NCBI RefSeq assembly: GCF_018861865.1
Contig: NZ_JAHLDV010000001.1
Coordinates: forward strand, 1-64,000
Length of the DNA stretch: 64,000 nt
Reading direction: 5' to 3'
DNA from: Clostridium frigoris
GTDB lineage: Bacteria > Bacillota > Clostridia > Clostridiales > Clostridiaceae
Shown: piece by piece, positions 47,873 to 57,047 of the stretch
How positions within the stretch are numbered: the first letter of the stretch is position 1
Layout of the letters: each line of letters opens with the position of its first letter
The notes under the pieces: generated by a model
What the model was told of the DNA's origin: nothing
Databases searched by the model: none
What the model saw: the letters and a program-made list of their open reading frames with translations, nothing else
Program-made: the position numbers and the translations under genes

Positions 47873-48742
47873 TTATAATCTTCTATATTTCTCTTGTTTA
47901 TATTCGTGCTTACCTTTAAGCGATACATCAATATCTGACACTAACTTATCTCTATCACCCGGTAATGTTCCGGAAAGTGCCATATAATTTGAAGCATGAT
48001 TGCTTCTAAAAATACAGTCAGTAACTTCTACGTTTTTAAGAAATTCTCTTAACTCCTGCATTACTTCCTCCGGAGTTAATACATGAAAGATACCATTTTG
48101 TATATCTTTATAAATAGGGGTTCCGCTTTCTAACATTAGAGTTAAAAATCCCACATAATCTGGATTTATAGCACTTATAAGTTTCGCAGACTCCATAGCA
48201 TTCTCATTAATTTTTTCTCTGCCACCTATACCCGAGATCAGAGTAGTTGATAATTTTATTCCACTATCTTTAACCTTGCGCCCTGCCACAATCAAATTCT
48301 CGGCAGTTACACCTTTATTTATACTCTTTAATATTTCATCACTTCCAGATTCAACCCCTAGATATAAAATTCCAATACCTAAAGCCTTAAGCAAACGAAG
48401 CTCCTCCAATGACTTTGCTAAAATGTCATTAGGCGTAGCATAAATCCCAACTCTCTCGCACCCTGGAAACAACTCTTTTATTTTCAATAAAATTATTTTT
48501 AACTTACTAGTTTCAAGAACCAAAGCATCCCCATCAGCTAAAAATATTCTCTTAACCACCCCATAATCTAACTTAGCCTGCTCAAGATCAGATATAATAT
48601 CTTTCAATTCACGTACTCTAAACTTCTTATCTTTATACATTCCGCAAAAACTACATCCATTATGTGAACACCCAATAGTAACTTGTACAATAAGACTATA
48701 AGCCTCACTAGGTGGTCTATAAACTGTTCCCTCATACTCCAT
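47873..48742 (-). CDS. Radical SAM protein
   Basis: A 289-residue radical SAM enzyme. The cluster cysteines are in GCSHNGCSFCGMYKDKKF (Cys25, Cys30, Cys33), a spacing of CX4CX2C seen in a known subgroup in place of CX3CX2C. Then VKRIFLADGDALVLETSKL, YLGVESGSDEILKSINKGV and LISGIGG follow the TIM-barrel strands. The protein is of the Elp3/B12-binding-free type; its substrate is unknown. The ATG at 48742 is used because GGGAG stands 9 bases before it. Confidence 0.85.
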   Translation of the reverse strand: MEYEGTVYRPPSEAYSLIVQVTIGCSHNGCSFCGMYKDKKFRVRELKDIISDLEQAKLDYGVVKRIFLADGDALVLETSKLKIILLKIKELFPGCERVGIYATPNDILAKSLEELRLLKALGIGILYLGVESGSDEILKSINKGVTAENLIVAGRKVKDSGIKLSTTLISGIGGREKINENAMESAKLISAINPDYVGFLTLMLESGTPIYKDIQNGIFHVLTPEEVMQELREFLKNVEVTDCIFRSNHASNYMALSGTLPGDRDKLVSDIDVSLKGKHEYKQEKYRRL

Positions 48743-48862
48743 TAAACTCATCTCCCAGCATTTTAATCTTCCAAATCCATCCAATAGCCCAAAAGGCTAT
48801 GGTTCTTTTTAATCATCCTGATAATTTTATTAGTAACCCTAATATCCTAGTGTGCTTCGGTA

Positions 48863-49050
48863 ATAAGTGTATATATTGTGTAAACAGCAATTGAACAAGC
48901 CTTAGTAATTCTTAATTTATTTTATTTACCTCTGCGTCAGAAAACCGCATGTTTGAGCGAAGCGAGTTTGCGGTTTTTAGCAGAGGTCAATAAAATAGAT
49001 TTTAGAATTACAAGGCGAAGTGAATGCTGCTGTAACAATATATACACTTA
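48863..49050. repeat. Family 2 palindromic element, copy 4
   Basis: The outer arms TAAGTGTATATATTGT and ACAATATATACACTTA are perfect inverted repeats. Inside are TTAGTAATTCTTAATTTATT with AATAGATTTTAGAATTACAA, CCTCTGC with GCAGAGG, and a central loop TTTGAGCGAAGCGAGTTT. It lies between the HD-domain gene and the radical SAM gene. Short ORFs here are by-products of the palindrome. Confidence 0.85.
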
Positions 49051-49096
49051 TGATAGAAGCTACGATGTCCCAGGGATCAATACAAACATATGTAGA

Positions 49097-49726
49097 TTAT
49101 TTAAAAGGAGCTAAACGCTCTTCGCACTTTTTAATGAAACATTTAATATTCTCTTTTTCCTCGCAGATTTTTGTCTCATTCATATCACCTCTACCAAGTC
49201 TATCACATAATGATAACAACGCAATTTCTTTAATAGATATATCAAATCTCATTTCTTCCACATTAGAAAAAGGTAAATTTTTCGTTATAAAAAGAGTTTG
49301 CATATGCCACCTAACTAAAGCTGTAACTTGTTTAATTAATTCTTCATCATTTGTCAGTTCGCAAAGAAACCTTTTGCTAAGTTCTGAACCAACTTTATCA
49401 TGATCATATGATGTTATCTTTCCTTTTCTAACTTTTGTTGTAGGTGCCTTACCTAAATCATGTAATAAAGCACCCCACATAAAAGCTATAGGATTTTCAC
49501 TAAATTCTTTTTTCTTTGCCCCATTATCTATAACTAACATTGTATGTTTCCATACGCTTCCTTCTGGATGATGTACTAGAGATTGTGGAGTATCAACCAA
49601 GTTTCTTAATAATGTATATGGATATAACTCATAAATGTCAGGATTATTTATTATTTTATTAAAATATATAGAAGGCTTCGTATCTTCCATTAAATGTTTT
49701 TGAAATTCTTCAAAAATTTTTATAAT
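49097..49726 (-). CDS. HD-domain protein
   Basis: A 197- to 209-residue HD hydrolase. The metal motif is GALLHDLGKAPTT, with upstream WKHTMLVID and a later ligand in VRWHMQTLF. The arrangement resembles the HD domain of tRNA nucleotidyltransferases, suggesting phosphohydrolase activity on nucleotides or RNA ends. The ATG at 49690 has no ribosome binding site nearby. AAAGGAG stands 5 bases before an in-frame ATT at 49726, which would add MIKIFEEFQKHL; I use that start here with caution. A family 2 element lies 46 bases downstream. Confidence 0.72.
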   Translation of the reverse strand: MIKIFEEFQKHLMEDTKPSIYFNKIINNPDIYELYPYTLLRNLVDTPQSLVHHPEGSVWKHTMLVIDNGAKKKEFSENPIAFMWGALLHDLGKAPTTKVRKGKITSYDHDKVGSELSKRFLCELTNDEELIKQVTALVRWHMQTLFITKNLPFSNVEEMRFDISIKEIALLSLCDRLGRGDMNETKICEEKENIKCFIKKCEERLAPFK

Positions 49727-49784
49727 ATTAACTCCTTTCTGATTATTATTTTAGTTTATATTTTTTTATTATTTTTATAACAAA

Positions 49785-49850
49785 AAGAGCAAGCTAACCT
49801 TATCTAAACTATATACTATTTTAGTTTAGATAACAAACGCCTGCCCTTTT
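49785..49850 (-). terminator. Terminator downstream of the 58-residue ORF
   Basis: An outer stem of AAAAAGGGCAGGC-type sequence with GCTTGCTCTTTTT encloses a perfect inner stem TATCTAAACTA/TAGTTTAGATA. A T run follows on the minus strand. Confidence 0.6.
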
Positions 49851-49870
49851 TATTAACATCTTTTTATTAG

Positions 49871-50047
49871 TTATTCTGACTTATTTCCACCATACTCACT
49901 TTTATTAGTTGTAAAAACACTATCATTATATGCACTTTCCTCAATTGATTGAATCATTTGGTTTTTAGAATGTGGATTTTTAGATTTTGTGTCTTTGTTA
50001 ATATAATTACGTGAATTATCCTTACTTGCCTGTTCACGAGTCTTCAT
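49871..50047 (-). CDS. 58-residue hydrophilic protein
   Basis: A short ORF with an ideal ribosome binding site (TAGGAGGATTTAATATG, 7 bases before the ATG) and a terminator after it. It encodes MKTREQASKDNSRNYINKDT and continues rich in Lys, Asn, Ser and Gln, with SIEESAYNDSVFTTNKSEYG near the end. There is no membrane segment. Composition resembles small spore or stress proteins, but I recognise no family. Confidence 0.62.
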   Translation of the reverse strand: MKTREQASKDNSRNYINKDTKSKNPHSKNQMIQSIEESAYNDSVFTTNKSEYGGNKSE

Positions 50048-50111
50048 ATTAAATCCTCCTATTTACATTTTATTATAGATTTAAACAAATTATTTTTTTT
50101 ATTCTCTTAAG

Positions 50112-50342
50112 TTAATGCTCGCTATACTTTTTCAATACTTTTTTAAACTCATCACCCTGCCCTATTGATTTGTATTCTATTTCTCCATTAACTACAACTG
50201 ACTTATAGGCATATGCCTCATCCGAATCCTTAGGTCCAACTATTACATAATCAGTTCCATCCATTTTAATAGCATCAATTAATTCTAGATCAACTTTTTC
50301 GCCATTTTCATTTAGGACAGTAATTATTTCATTAGTTTTCAT
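50112..50342 (-). CDS. DUF1292 family protein, second copy
   Basis: A 76-residue paralogue of the protein at 46423. The pattern is IITVLNENGEKVDLELIDAI, then YVIVGPKDSDEAYAYKSVVV and GDEFKKVLKKY. The ATG at 50342 is used because GAGAAGGTG lies just before it. It has no recognised function. The region upstream (50343-50572) shows no gene. Confidence 0.85.
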   Translation of the reverse strand: MKTNEIITVLNENGEKVDLELIDAIKMDGTDYVIVGPKDSDEAYAYKSVVVNGEIEYKSIGQGDEFKKVLKKYSEH

Positions 50343-50572
50343 AAACACACCTTCTCTCATGTAATTAGCACATTTAAATAAATATTAAACTCAATATGCA
50401 ATTATATCTTGTTTCATCTGCAGTCATCAGATTTTGTATAGTTATACTATTTCCTAAATCTGCATCCATGCTTTGGCCAAAATACACATTACATAATGAT
50501 ATTATTATTTGTTTTTACGTGCTCTCTTATTTTGTGCTTAACTAAATCTTTTATACCATCTATTTTGTGCAA

Positions 50573-50776
50573 AAAAAAGTATATATTACGTATAATACAT
50601 TGAAACAAGCTTTAGAAGTTCTTATTTTATTTTTAACTAAGATGCGTAAATAAAAACATATGTTTGAGCGAATAGCGAGTTTATGTTTTTTAGCAGATTA
50701 ATTAAAAATAAAATTAGTACTTCTTAGCGAGGTGAATGTATTACTAGTATTGCAATACGCGTAATATATACTTTTT
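50573..50776. repeat. Family 2 palindromic element, copy 5
   Basis: Outer arms AAAAAAGTATATATTACG and CGTAATATATACTTTTT are perfect inverted repeats. Inside are AGAAGTTCTTATTTTATTTT with AAAATAAAATTAGTACTTCT and a central loop TTTGAGCGAATAGCGAGTTT. Its right end (TATTGCAATACGCGTAATAT) is identical to the minimal copy at 28159. It ends 7 bases after the stop of the CCA enzyme gene. Confidence 0.88.
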
Positions 50777-50783
50777 CATTATT

Positions 50784-52118
50784 TTATTTTTTATATTTAT
50801 CATAAACTATAGATATAAGTTTCTCTTTAGTATTAAACTCTGAGTTTTCTAATACTATATTTAATAGAAATTTAAGCATGATACCTATCTCAATTCCTGG
50901 TTTAATAGAAAATTGATCCATTAAATCTTTACCGTTTATTGCTAATTCTTTTATAGATAGTGGGACCTTAGATTCTATAATAGCTATTGTTTGTTCCTCA
51001 ACTTTATTAATTTCATCTAATCTAATTTGAGGAAATCGTGACCCTAAAGCATCTGCTCTTTGAAGTGTAAAAAGGTTAAACACTAATTTAATACTAGTTC
51101 TATTAATAAGACGTTTTACTGAAATCTCTGTTGGCCTTTTAAGTACATTCATATGCTCTTTCACTAAAATTTCAACTTCATTTATACTCTCATTATCAAA
51201 TTTTAGTCTTCTAAGTATTTTGCCTGCTATTATAACTCCCTTTTTATCATGGCCATAAAAATGTCCTATACCGCTCGCATCAATAGTAAAACAATCTGGT
51301 TTAGCTATGTCATGCAGTAATCCTGCCATTCTTATGTTAAGAACCGGTGGACATTTTTCTACAACAGTTATTATATGTGAGAATACATCTTTATCATGGT
51401 GAGGATTTTGCTGATTAAATCCTACTGCTGCTTGAAGTTCTGGTAATATAACCTGTAACAATTTAGTTTCCTCTAATAATTTTAAAGCTTTTGTAGTATT
51501 ATCAGATACTAACATTTTACATAGTTCATCCCTAATTCTTTCATTACTTACATTTGATATAAGGTTAAAATTATTTTTTATAGCAAGTATAGTTTCTTCT
51601 TCTATATCAAAATCTAAACTAGCAGCAAACCGAATGGCCCTAAGCATTCTTAGCGCATCTTCCTTAAATCTTTTATTAGGTTCACCTACAGCTCTAATTA
51701 TTTTATTTTCTAAATCACGTATACCGAAAAAATAATCTATAATACCATCTGCCTCGTTAAAAGCCAAAGCATTTATAGTAAAGTCACGTCTTGCTAAGTC
51801 CTCTTTTAAATTTGAAACAAAAGTGACGGAACTTGGGCTTCTATTATCTAGATATTCACCATCAATTCTATAAGTTGTAACCTCGTAGCCTTCGCCGTTT
51901 ATCATAACAGTAACGGTCCCATGTTTTATTCCTGTTGGAACCGTTTTATCAAAGATTTTAATGATTTCTTCTGGCAGAGCATTAGTAGTGATATCATAAT
52001 CCTTAGGAAAAGCTTTCCCGATTGAGGAGTCACGTACACTTCCCCCTACTATATAACCTTCATATCCATTATTTTTTAAGGTATCCAAAATTAATTTTAC
52101 ATCACTTGGTATAAACAT
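50784..52118 (-). CDS. cca: CCA tRNA nucleotidyltransferase
   Basis: A 444-residue class II nucleotidyltransferase. The head has YIVGGSVRDSSIG with the catalytic DYDIT motif (FPKDYDITTNALPEEI), RRDFTINALAFN (template arginine/aspartate), and KDYD-type residues for CTP/ATP addition. An HD domain (LLHDIAKPDCF, FYGHDKKG, VKEHMNV) follows in the middle. It repairs or adds CCA ends on tRNAs; all five tRNAs in this window encode CCA. The ATG at 52118 is chosen because GGAGGAGTT precedes it. Confidence 0.92.
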   Translation of the reverse strand: MFIPSDVKLILDTLKNNGYEGYIVGGSVRDSSIGKAFPKDYDITTNALPEEIIKIFDKTVPTGIKHGTVTVMINGEGYEVTTYRIDGEYLDNRSPSSVTFVSNLKEDLARRDFTINALAFNEADGIIDYFFGIRDLENKIIRAVGEPNKRFKEDALRMLRAIRFAASLDFDIEEETILAIKNNFNLISNVSNERIRDELCKMLVSDNTTKALKLLEETKLLQVILPELQAAVGFNQQNPHHDKDVFSHIITVVEKCPPVLNIRMAGLLHDIAKPDCFTIDASGIGHFYGHDKKGVIIAGKILRRLKFDNESINEVEILVKEHMNVLKRPTEISVKRLINRTSIKLVFNLFTLQRADALGSRFPQIRLDEINKVEEQTIAIIESKVPLSIKELAINGKDLMDQFSIKPGIEIGIMLKFLLNIVLENSEFNTKEKLISIVYDKYKK

Positions 52119-52156
52119 AACTCCTCCAATACTACTTACCATTTATTTATTACAAT

Positions 52157-53026
52157 TTAAATATACATTGCTATAGGTATAATCTCAATTACAGGCCCAT
52201 CAATTATTAGATTGTTTGAATCATAATCGTTAATTAAAGTTGTATCTTTTAGAAACCTGTTTTTAAACTCTTTAAAATACTCTTCATTTAAATAATCAAA
52301 ATATGTTCCACTAAGCAGATCATTGCTATTTATTTCAGTATTATTTTTATTTGGTATTCTTACCACCTTACCAAGAACAGTAATTCTGGCACCTTCAATA
52401 TAATCTAAATTATCTGCCATATGTTTTATCTCCAGAGGCACTATAACTTTTGTATTACTATCACCAATATTACCACTAATAAACTTTATACATTTTTCAG
52501 TTTTGCAAACTTCCATATCATCTTTTAAAACTTTTAAAACTTGCCTTTTAACCTTATGTTCCTCAGATTCATAGCCCTTCTCTAGTGGCTCAGGTGAAAA
52601 AGCCATTTGCATTTCCATAACTCTGATTATATCTTCTATATATTCTAGTACTGGATTTTTATATAATTCGCAGGTGAACTGAACAAAATCAAATTCCTTT
52701 ATATTTGCTACATCACTCTCACTAGTTATGATCTTTAACATACTTTGCTCATTTAGCATGTTCTTTAACCTAGACAAAATTGTTATTACAATCGAAACTC
52801 TTTCTTCAATTTTCTGCGATGTAAATTCATTTAAAAATTGAACATTTAAGTCACCTTCCATTATTTTACCACAGGTAGCTTCATATAATGGTGTATTTGT
52901 ACTAATCGTTAACAGCTTTCTGCTACTTTCACTTTTTATTTCTGCAAATTCCTCAATCACAACTGTATATAAATTGTTAATCATATCTCCATTAGTATAT
53001 AAAGGTATTAGTGCTCTGTTATCCAT
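52157..53026 (-). CDS. Conserved protein of unknown function
   Basis: A 289-residue soluble protein I do not firmly recognise. It resembles the DUF6414 type, with FAEIKSESSRKLLTISTNTP, DFVQFTCELYKNPVLEYIED, a beta segment GARITVLGKVVRIPNK, and the C-terminal IDGPVIEIIPIAMYI. The structure appears alpha-helical in the middle and beta at both ends. No catalytic motif is evident. GGGGG stands 10 bases before the ATG. It lies immediately upstream of cca, with a 38-base gap. Confidence 0.55.
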   Translation of the reverse strand: MDNRALIPLYTNGDMINNLYTVVIEEFAEIKSESSRKLLTISTNTPLYEATCGKIMEGDLNVQFLNEFTSQKIEERVSIVITILSRLKNMLNEQSMLKIITSESDVANIKEFDFVQFTCELYKNPVLEYIEDIIRVMEMQMAFSPEPLEKGYESEEHKVKRQVLKVLKDDMEVCKTEKCIKFISGNIGDSNTKVIVPLEIKHMADNLDYIEGARITVLGKVVRIPNKNNTEINSNDLLSGTYFDYLNEEYFKEFKNRFLKDTTLINDYDSNNLIIDGPVIEIIPIAMYI

Positions 53027-53190
53027 ATTTTCATACCCCCATAAATCATTTTTTTAGCAATGCATCACTTTCAGTGCTATATTACTAAAAGGATGCAATA
53101 TAAAACAATACTCATAACTATTTTATATTACTTTTTATAATTTAGAACAATAATTTACAATGGAATTTTTTATTTATATAACTAGATACA

Positions 53191-54396
53191 CTATTTTTTC
53201 TTTAGTAATATTGATTTCATAACTGAATTTTCACCATATTTTTGTCTCAAACTATCTATAGTTTTGTCTATTGCTCTTTTCTTTTCATCACTAGTATTAT
53301 CAATATCAAAAATTGATATTTGTTTAAAATTATCATCACATAAATTGTTAAGAGAAACCCCAAGTAATCTTATTGGCTCACCTTTCCATAATTCATCAAA
53401 GAGAGTCCTTACTGTTTTTAATATCTCCTGAGTTTGATCCGTAGATATTTTTAAAGTTGTACTACGTGAATAATCAATAAATTCACAATTTCTTATAGTT
53501 ACCGAAATAGAGTAACAACACTTTTTTATATTTCTTAATCTACTAGCCGTGTGTTCAACTAATTCTAAAAGCACTATATAAGCCTCACTTTTATTTTTAA
53601 TATCATTTGCAAGGGTAGTTGAATTATTTATTCCTTTGAGCTCCCTTTTATCAGATTTTACTTCTCTATTATCTATGCCATTTGCATATTCCCACATCAT
53701 TCTACCACTACTTTTAAAGTGATATTTTAAAAACTGAGCATCGTATTTTGCTAAATCTCCTATAGTAAATATATTCAAATTATTAAGTCTTGGAACACTT
53801 CTGCGTCCAACCATAAATAGCTCTCCAACAGGCAGGTGCCACAATTTTTTTTCTACTTCATTTTTGTAAAGCGTATGTACTTTATCAGGTTTTTCAAAAT
53901 CAGATGCCATTTTAGCTAGTAACTTAACATCTGAAATACCAATATTCACTGTAAATCCTAGCTCGCACTTTATCCTATCTTTAATGTCACATGCTAAATT
54001 CAGTGCTGCCTCCTTAGAAGTATTATAACTTGTTACATCTAAATAACACTCATCAATAGAAAACTTTTCAACAATCGGTGTATAATCACCAAATATTTTT
54101 CTCATAGCTTTACTAGAGCTTTCATATAAATTAAAGTCAGGTGATACAACAACAAGATTTATACACTTTTTTCTTGCAGTAAATAAGCTCTCTCCTGTTA
54201 CTATTCCACTTCTTTTAGCTATCATAGATTTCGCAAGAACAACCCCTCTGCGTGACTTCTCATCTCCACCTATTACCGCAGCTATATCCCTTAGGTCAAT
54301 CTTTTCCCCTTGTTTTAGCATATTTACAGCACTCCAAGAAAGAAATGCTGAATTAACATCTATATGAAATATAAGTTTTTCATTAAATTTAGTCAT
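53191..54396 (-). CDS. dinB: DNA polymerase IV
   Basis: A 401-residue Y-family polymerase. The catalytic aspartates are in FHIDVNSAFLSW (residues 10-21) and EKFSIDECYLDVT (near 103-115). The thumb, with helix-hairpin-helix RLNNLNIFTIGDLAKYD, and the little-finger domain, are present. GRRS...LPVGELFMVG matches this family. The C-terminus lacks an obvious beta-clamp motif, although FKQISIFDI near residue 360 could serve as one. It bypasses DNA lesions. Confidence 0.93.
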   Translation of the reverse strand: MTKFNEKLIFHIDVNSAFLSWSAVNMLKQGEKIDLRDIAAVIGGDEKSRRGVVLAKSMIAKRSGIVTGESLFTARKKCINLVVVSPDFNLYESSSKAMRKIFGDYTPIVEKFSIDECYLDVTSYNTSKEAALNLACDIKDRIKCELGFTVNIGISDVKLLAKMASDFEKPDKVHTLYKNEVEKKLWHLPVGELFMVGRRSVPRLNNLNIFTIGDLAKYDAQFLKYHFKSSGRMMWEYANGIDNREVKSDKRELKGINNSTTLANDIKNKSEAYIVLLELVEHTASRLRNIKKCCYSISVTIRNCEFIDYSRSTTLKISTDQTQEILKTVRTLFDELWKGEPIRLLGVSLNNLCDDNFKQISIFDIDNTSDEKKRAIDKTIDSLRQKYGENSVMKSILLKKK

Positions 54397-54467
54397 ATAC
54401 TCTCTTCCTTTTTATAAACATCTATATTATATATAATTTATAAATATATTATATATAATTTTCATAC

Positions 54468-54511
54468 AAAAAAGCAACCTATCCTTAATTTAAGAATAGA
54501 CTGCTTTTTTT
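54468..54511 (-). terminator. Terminator of the HPr-ptsI operon
   Basis: AAAAAGCA with CTTAA pairs with TTAAG and TGCTTTTTT around a small loop, with one or two mismatches. It is between the ptsI stop and the dinB start. Confidence 0.75.
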
Positions 54512-54550
54512 AAAGATAATATTGCTTTGACTTATCAATTATGATATGTC

Positions 54551-56260
54551 TTATGCTTTTATATTGGTCTTTATATAGTCTTTTATTTCATCTGCATCAC
54601 CAAATGTAAGTACAGGCGCTGATAGTTTTTCACATTCTTTAAAGCTTGAATTTGTAATAGTTTTACGTGCTCCTAATATTGAAGCTGCACTCATACTAAA
54701 TTCATCTAATCCAAATCCAAGAAGTACAGGTATAAGATTTGCGTCTCCTGCCATCTCACCACACATATTTACCGTTATCCCTGCTTTATGACCATTATCT
54801 ATTACTATTTTAATAAGTCTTAAAACAGCTGGATGATAAAAATCATATAAATATGATATTTTCTCGTTCATTCTATCTACTGCCAAAGTATATTGAATTA
54901 AATCATTAGTACCAATACTAAAGAAATCTACCTCTTTAGCAAGTACATCTGATATTATTGCAGCAGATGGTATTTCTATCATTATGCCTACTTCAATATT
55001 CTCATCAAAAGTTACTCCCTCAGATTTAAGTTCTTTGGTACACTCCTCAAGTAATTTCTTAGCAGATCTAAGTTCCGTAATATTACATATCATAGGAAAC
55101 ATAATTTTAAGCTTTCCAAATGCAGATGCTCTTACTAAAGCTCTTAATTGAGTTTTAAATATATCTGTTCTATCAAGGCAAAGTCTTATAGCTCTATATC
55201 CTAGGAATGGATTCATTTCCTCGTCCATAGGTAAGTAATCTAATTTCTTATCTCCACCTATATCTAATGTCCTTATAATAACAGGTTTTCCATTCATCTT
55301 TTCAAGAACTGATTTATATTCTGTGTATTGTTCTTCCTCAGTTGGTAGAGCATCTTTTGCCATATATAAAAACTCAGTTCTAAATAATCCTATAGCTTCT
55401 GCACCATTTTTAAGTACAGCTCCTAAATCTGCTGCTGATCCAATATTTGCAGCTATTTCAACTTTTTTGCCATCAGCTGTTATAGATGACATTTTCGCAT
55501 ATTTAAGTAATTGATGTTTAGATTCAATGAATTCTTCTCTTTTGATTTTATATTCATTCAAAGTTTTCTCGTCTGGTTTAATAATAACTAGACCCTCTTC
55601 TCCATCTACAATAATTACATCACCATCTTTAATTTGATGTATATCACTGCCTGCACCTACAACTGCTGGTAATTCTAAAGAACGTGCAATAATAGATGTA
55701 TGAGCAGTTCTTCCTCCTATTTCAGTTACAAAAGCCAAAACCTTTGCTTTATCAATTTGAGCCGTATCTGATGGAGTAAGGTCTCTTGCAACTAATATAC
55801 ACTCATCTTGAATATCTGCAATAGACGTAACTTTTATTCCCATTAATATATTCATCACTCTTTTACTTACATCCCTAATATCTACTGCTCTCTCTTTCAT
55901 ATATGCATTATCCATATTTTCAAAAACAGCAGCTGTTTGCGTTGATACGGTTTGTAGTGAGTACTCAGCACTTACCATTTCGTCCCCGATTTTCTTTTGA
56001 ATATCACCTATAAATTCCGGATCTTCAAGCATGCATAAATGTGCTTCGAATATTTCTGCCTTCTCGCTTCCTAGCTTTTCTTTTACACCCTTAATCATTT
56101 TTTCAAGATCTATTATTGATTCTTTAAGTGCCTTATCAAATCTAGCCAGTTCTCCTTTTGAATCCGAAACATTACTTTTCTTTATTTCCACTACTTCGTC
56201 GCTAATAACTAATGCTTTTCCTATTGCTATTCCAAATGATACACCTATTGCTTTTAACAT
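54551..56260 (-). CDS. ptsI: PTS enzyme I
   Basis: A 569-residue phosphoenolpyruvate-protein phosphotransferase. The phosphorylated histidine is His187 in GGRTAHTSI. The N-terminal HPr-binding helices are present, and the C-terminal PEP-binding barrel has IGLFRTEFLYM, GYRAIRLCLD, EIGIMIEIP-type strands and GTNDLIQYTLAVDR. It is the first phosphocarrier of the sugar phosphotransferase system. GGAGG precedes the ATG. It is 53 bases after HPr, so the pair forms an operon. Confidence 0.96.
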   Translation of the reverse strand: MLKAIGVSFGIAIGKALVISDEVVEIKKSNVSDSKGELARFDKALKESIIDLEKMIKGVKEKLGSEKAEIFEAHLCMLEDPEFIGDIQKKIGDEMVSAEYSLQTVSTQTAAVFENMDNAYMKERAVDIRDVSKRVMNILMGIKVTSIADIQDECILVARDLTPSDTAQIDKAKVLAFVTEIGGRTAHTSIIARSLELPAVVGAGSDIHQIKDGDVIIVDGEEGLVIIKPDEKTLNEYKIKREEFIESKHQLLKYAKMSSITADGKKVEIAANIGSAADLGAVLKNGAEAIGLFRTEFLYMAKDALPTEEEQYTEYKSVLEKMNGKPVIIRTLDIGGDKKLDYLPMDEEMNPFLGYRAIRLCLDRTDIFKTQLRALVRASAFGKLKIMFPMICNITELRSAKKLLEECTKELKSEGVTFDENIEVGIMIEIPSAAIISDVLAKEVDFFSIGTNDLIQYTLAVDRMNEKISYLYDFYHPAVLRLIKIVIDNGHKAGITVNMCGEMAGDANLIPVLLGFGLDEFSMSAASILGARKTITNSSFKECEKLSAPVLTFGDADEIKDYIKTNIKA

Positions 56261-56313
56261 AATTTATCCTCCTGTTACTTCTATTTTATACTTTAGATTA
56301 TACTTTTTTTCTA

Positions 56314-56577
56314 CTAATTTGTTAGTCCTTGCTCGATAATTTTCACCATAGCAACTGCAGCAGCTTCTTCATCAGCACCACTTGTTTTTATTATAATTTC
56401 ATCATCTTTAGCGGCTGCCATACACATTATAGCTACTATACTTTTTGCATTATATTCATTACCGTCTTTTACTATAAGAACTTCTGATTTAAATTTTGAA
56501 GCTTCTTTAACTACTGATAGTGCTGGTCTTGCATGTATTCCAGTTTCGTTTTTTACCGTCGCCTTCTTTTCTATCAT
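56314..56577 (-). CDS. ptsH: Phosphocarrier protein HPr
   Basis: An 87-residue HPr. The phospho-accepting His15 is in ETGIHARPAL. The regulatory Ser46 is in EYNAKSIVAIM, so control by HPr kinase is possible. GGGTGG lies before the ATG. It passes phosphate from enzyme I to sugar-specific enzymes and can act in catabolite control. It is the first gene of the HPr-ptsI operon. The 470-base region upstream (56578-57008) holds its promoter and an imperfect hairpin at 56711-56762, but no gene. Confidence 0.95.
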   Translation of the reverse strand: MIEKKATVKNETGIHARPALSVVKEASKFKSEVLIVKDGNEYNAKSIVAIMCMAAAKDDEIIIKTSGADEEAAAVAMVKIIEQGLTN

Positions 56578-56710
56578 AATATAACCACCCCTACTTCTTT
56601 AATTTTATTATCATAATTTCATTGTTTTTATATACATTTATTATAATCTATTAAAGTAGCCGAATCTACAAAAATAGCTTAATAGCTTCCTGTTAAAATA
56701 TTCTTAAAAT

Positions 56711-56762
56711 AAAAGACATAAACAAATAAGATGCCTTATTAGCATTTTATTTGATTCATGCC
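56711..56762 (-). other. Imperfect hairpin in the HPr leader
   Basis: CATGAATCAAATAAAATGC pairs imperfectly with GCATCTTATTTGTTTATG on the minus strand around TAATAAG. It lies in the 470-base HPr leader. There is no T run, so it is not a plain terminator. Confidence 0.4.
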
Positions 56763-57008
56763 TTCTCTAATAAGTAACCCGACTAAAAATATAAGGATCT
56801 AAAGTTTAGGTGACGATAAGTAAAACCGATTTCAAGTTCCACTTTACAACACTTCTATATTTTAAAATATATTTTAAAATTATTCAATAGTTTTTTAAAA
56901 ATATTACTAAAGCTCAAAATATTAAAAACAACTTTAAATATCCTGTATACATTATAACATTACTATATATATTATTGTAAAATATTAAAAAACTTCTTTA
57001 AATAATTG

Positions 57009-57037
57009 AAAACACCCTAAAATATTTTAGGGTGTTT
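57009..57037 (-). terminator. Terminator of hcp
   Basis: AACACCCTAAAA pairs perfectly with TTTTAGGGTGTT. It lies 11 bases after the hcp stop. Confidence 0.85.
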
Positions 57038-57047
57038 GTTTAGCTCT

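Noticed and set aside
48712-49403. Plus-strand ORFs through the family 2 element and HD gene
   Set aside because: They are by-products of the palindrome and of the opposite-strand HD-domain gene, with no ribosome binding sites.
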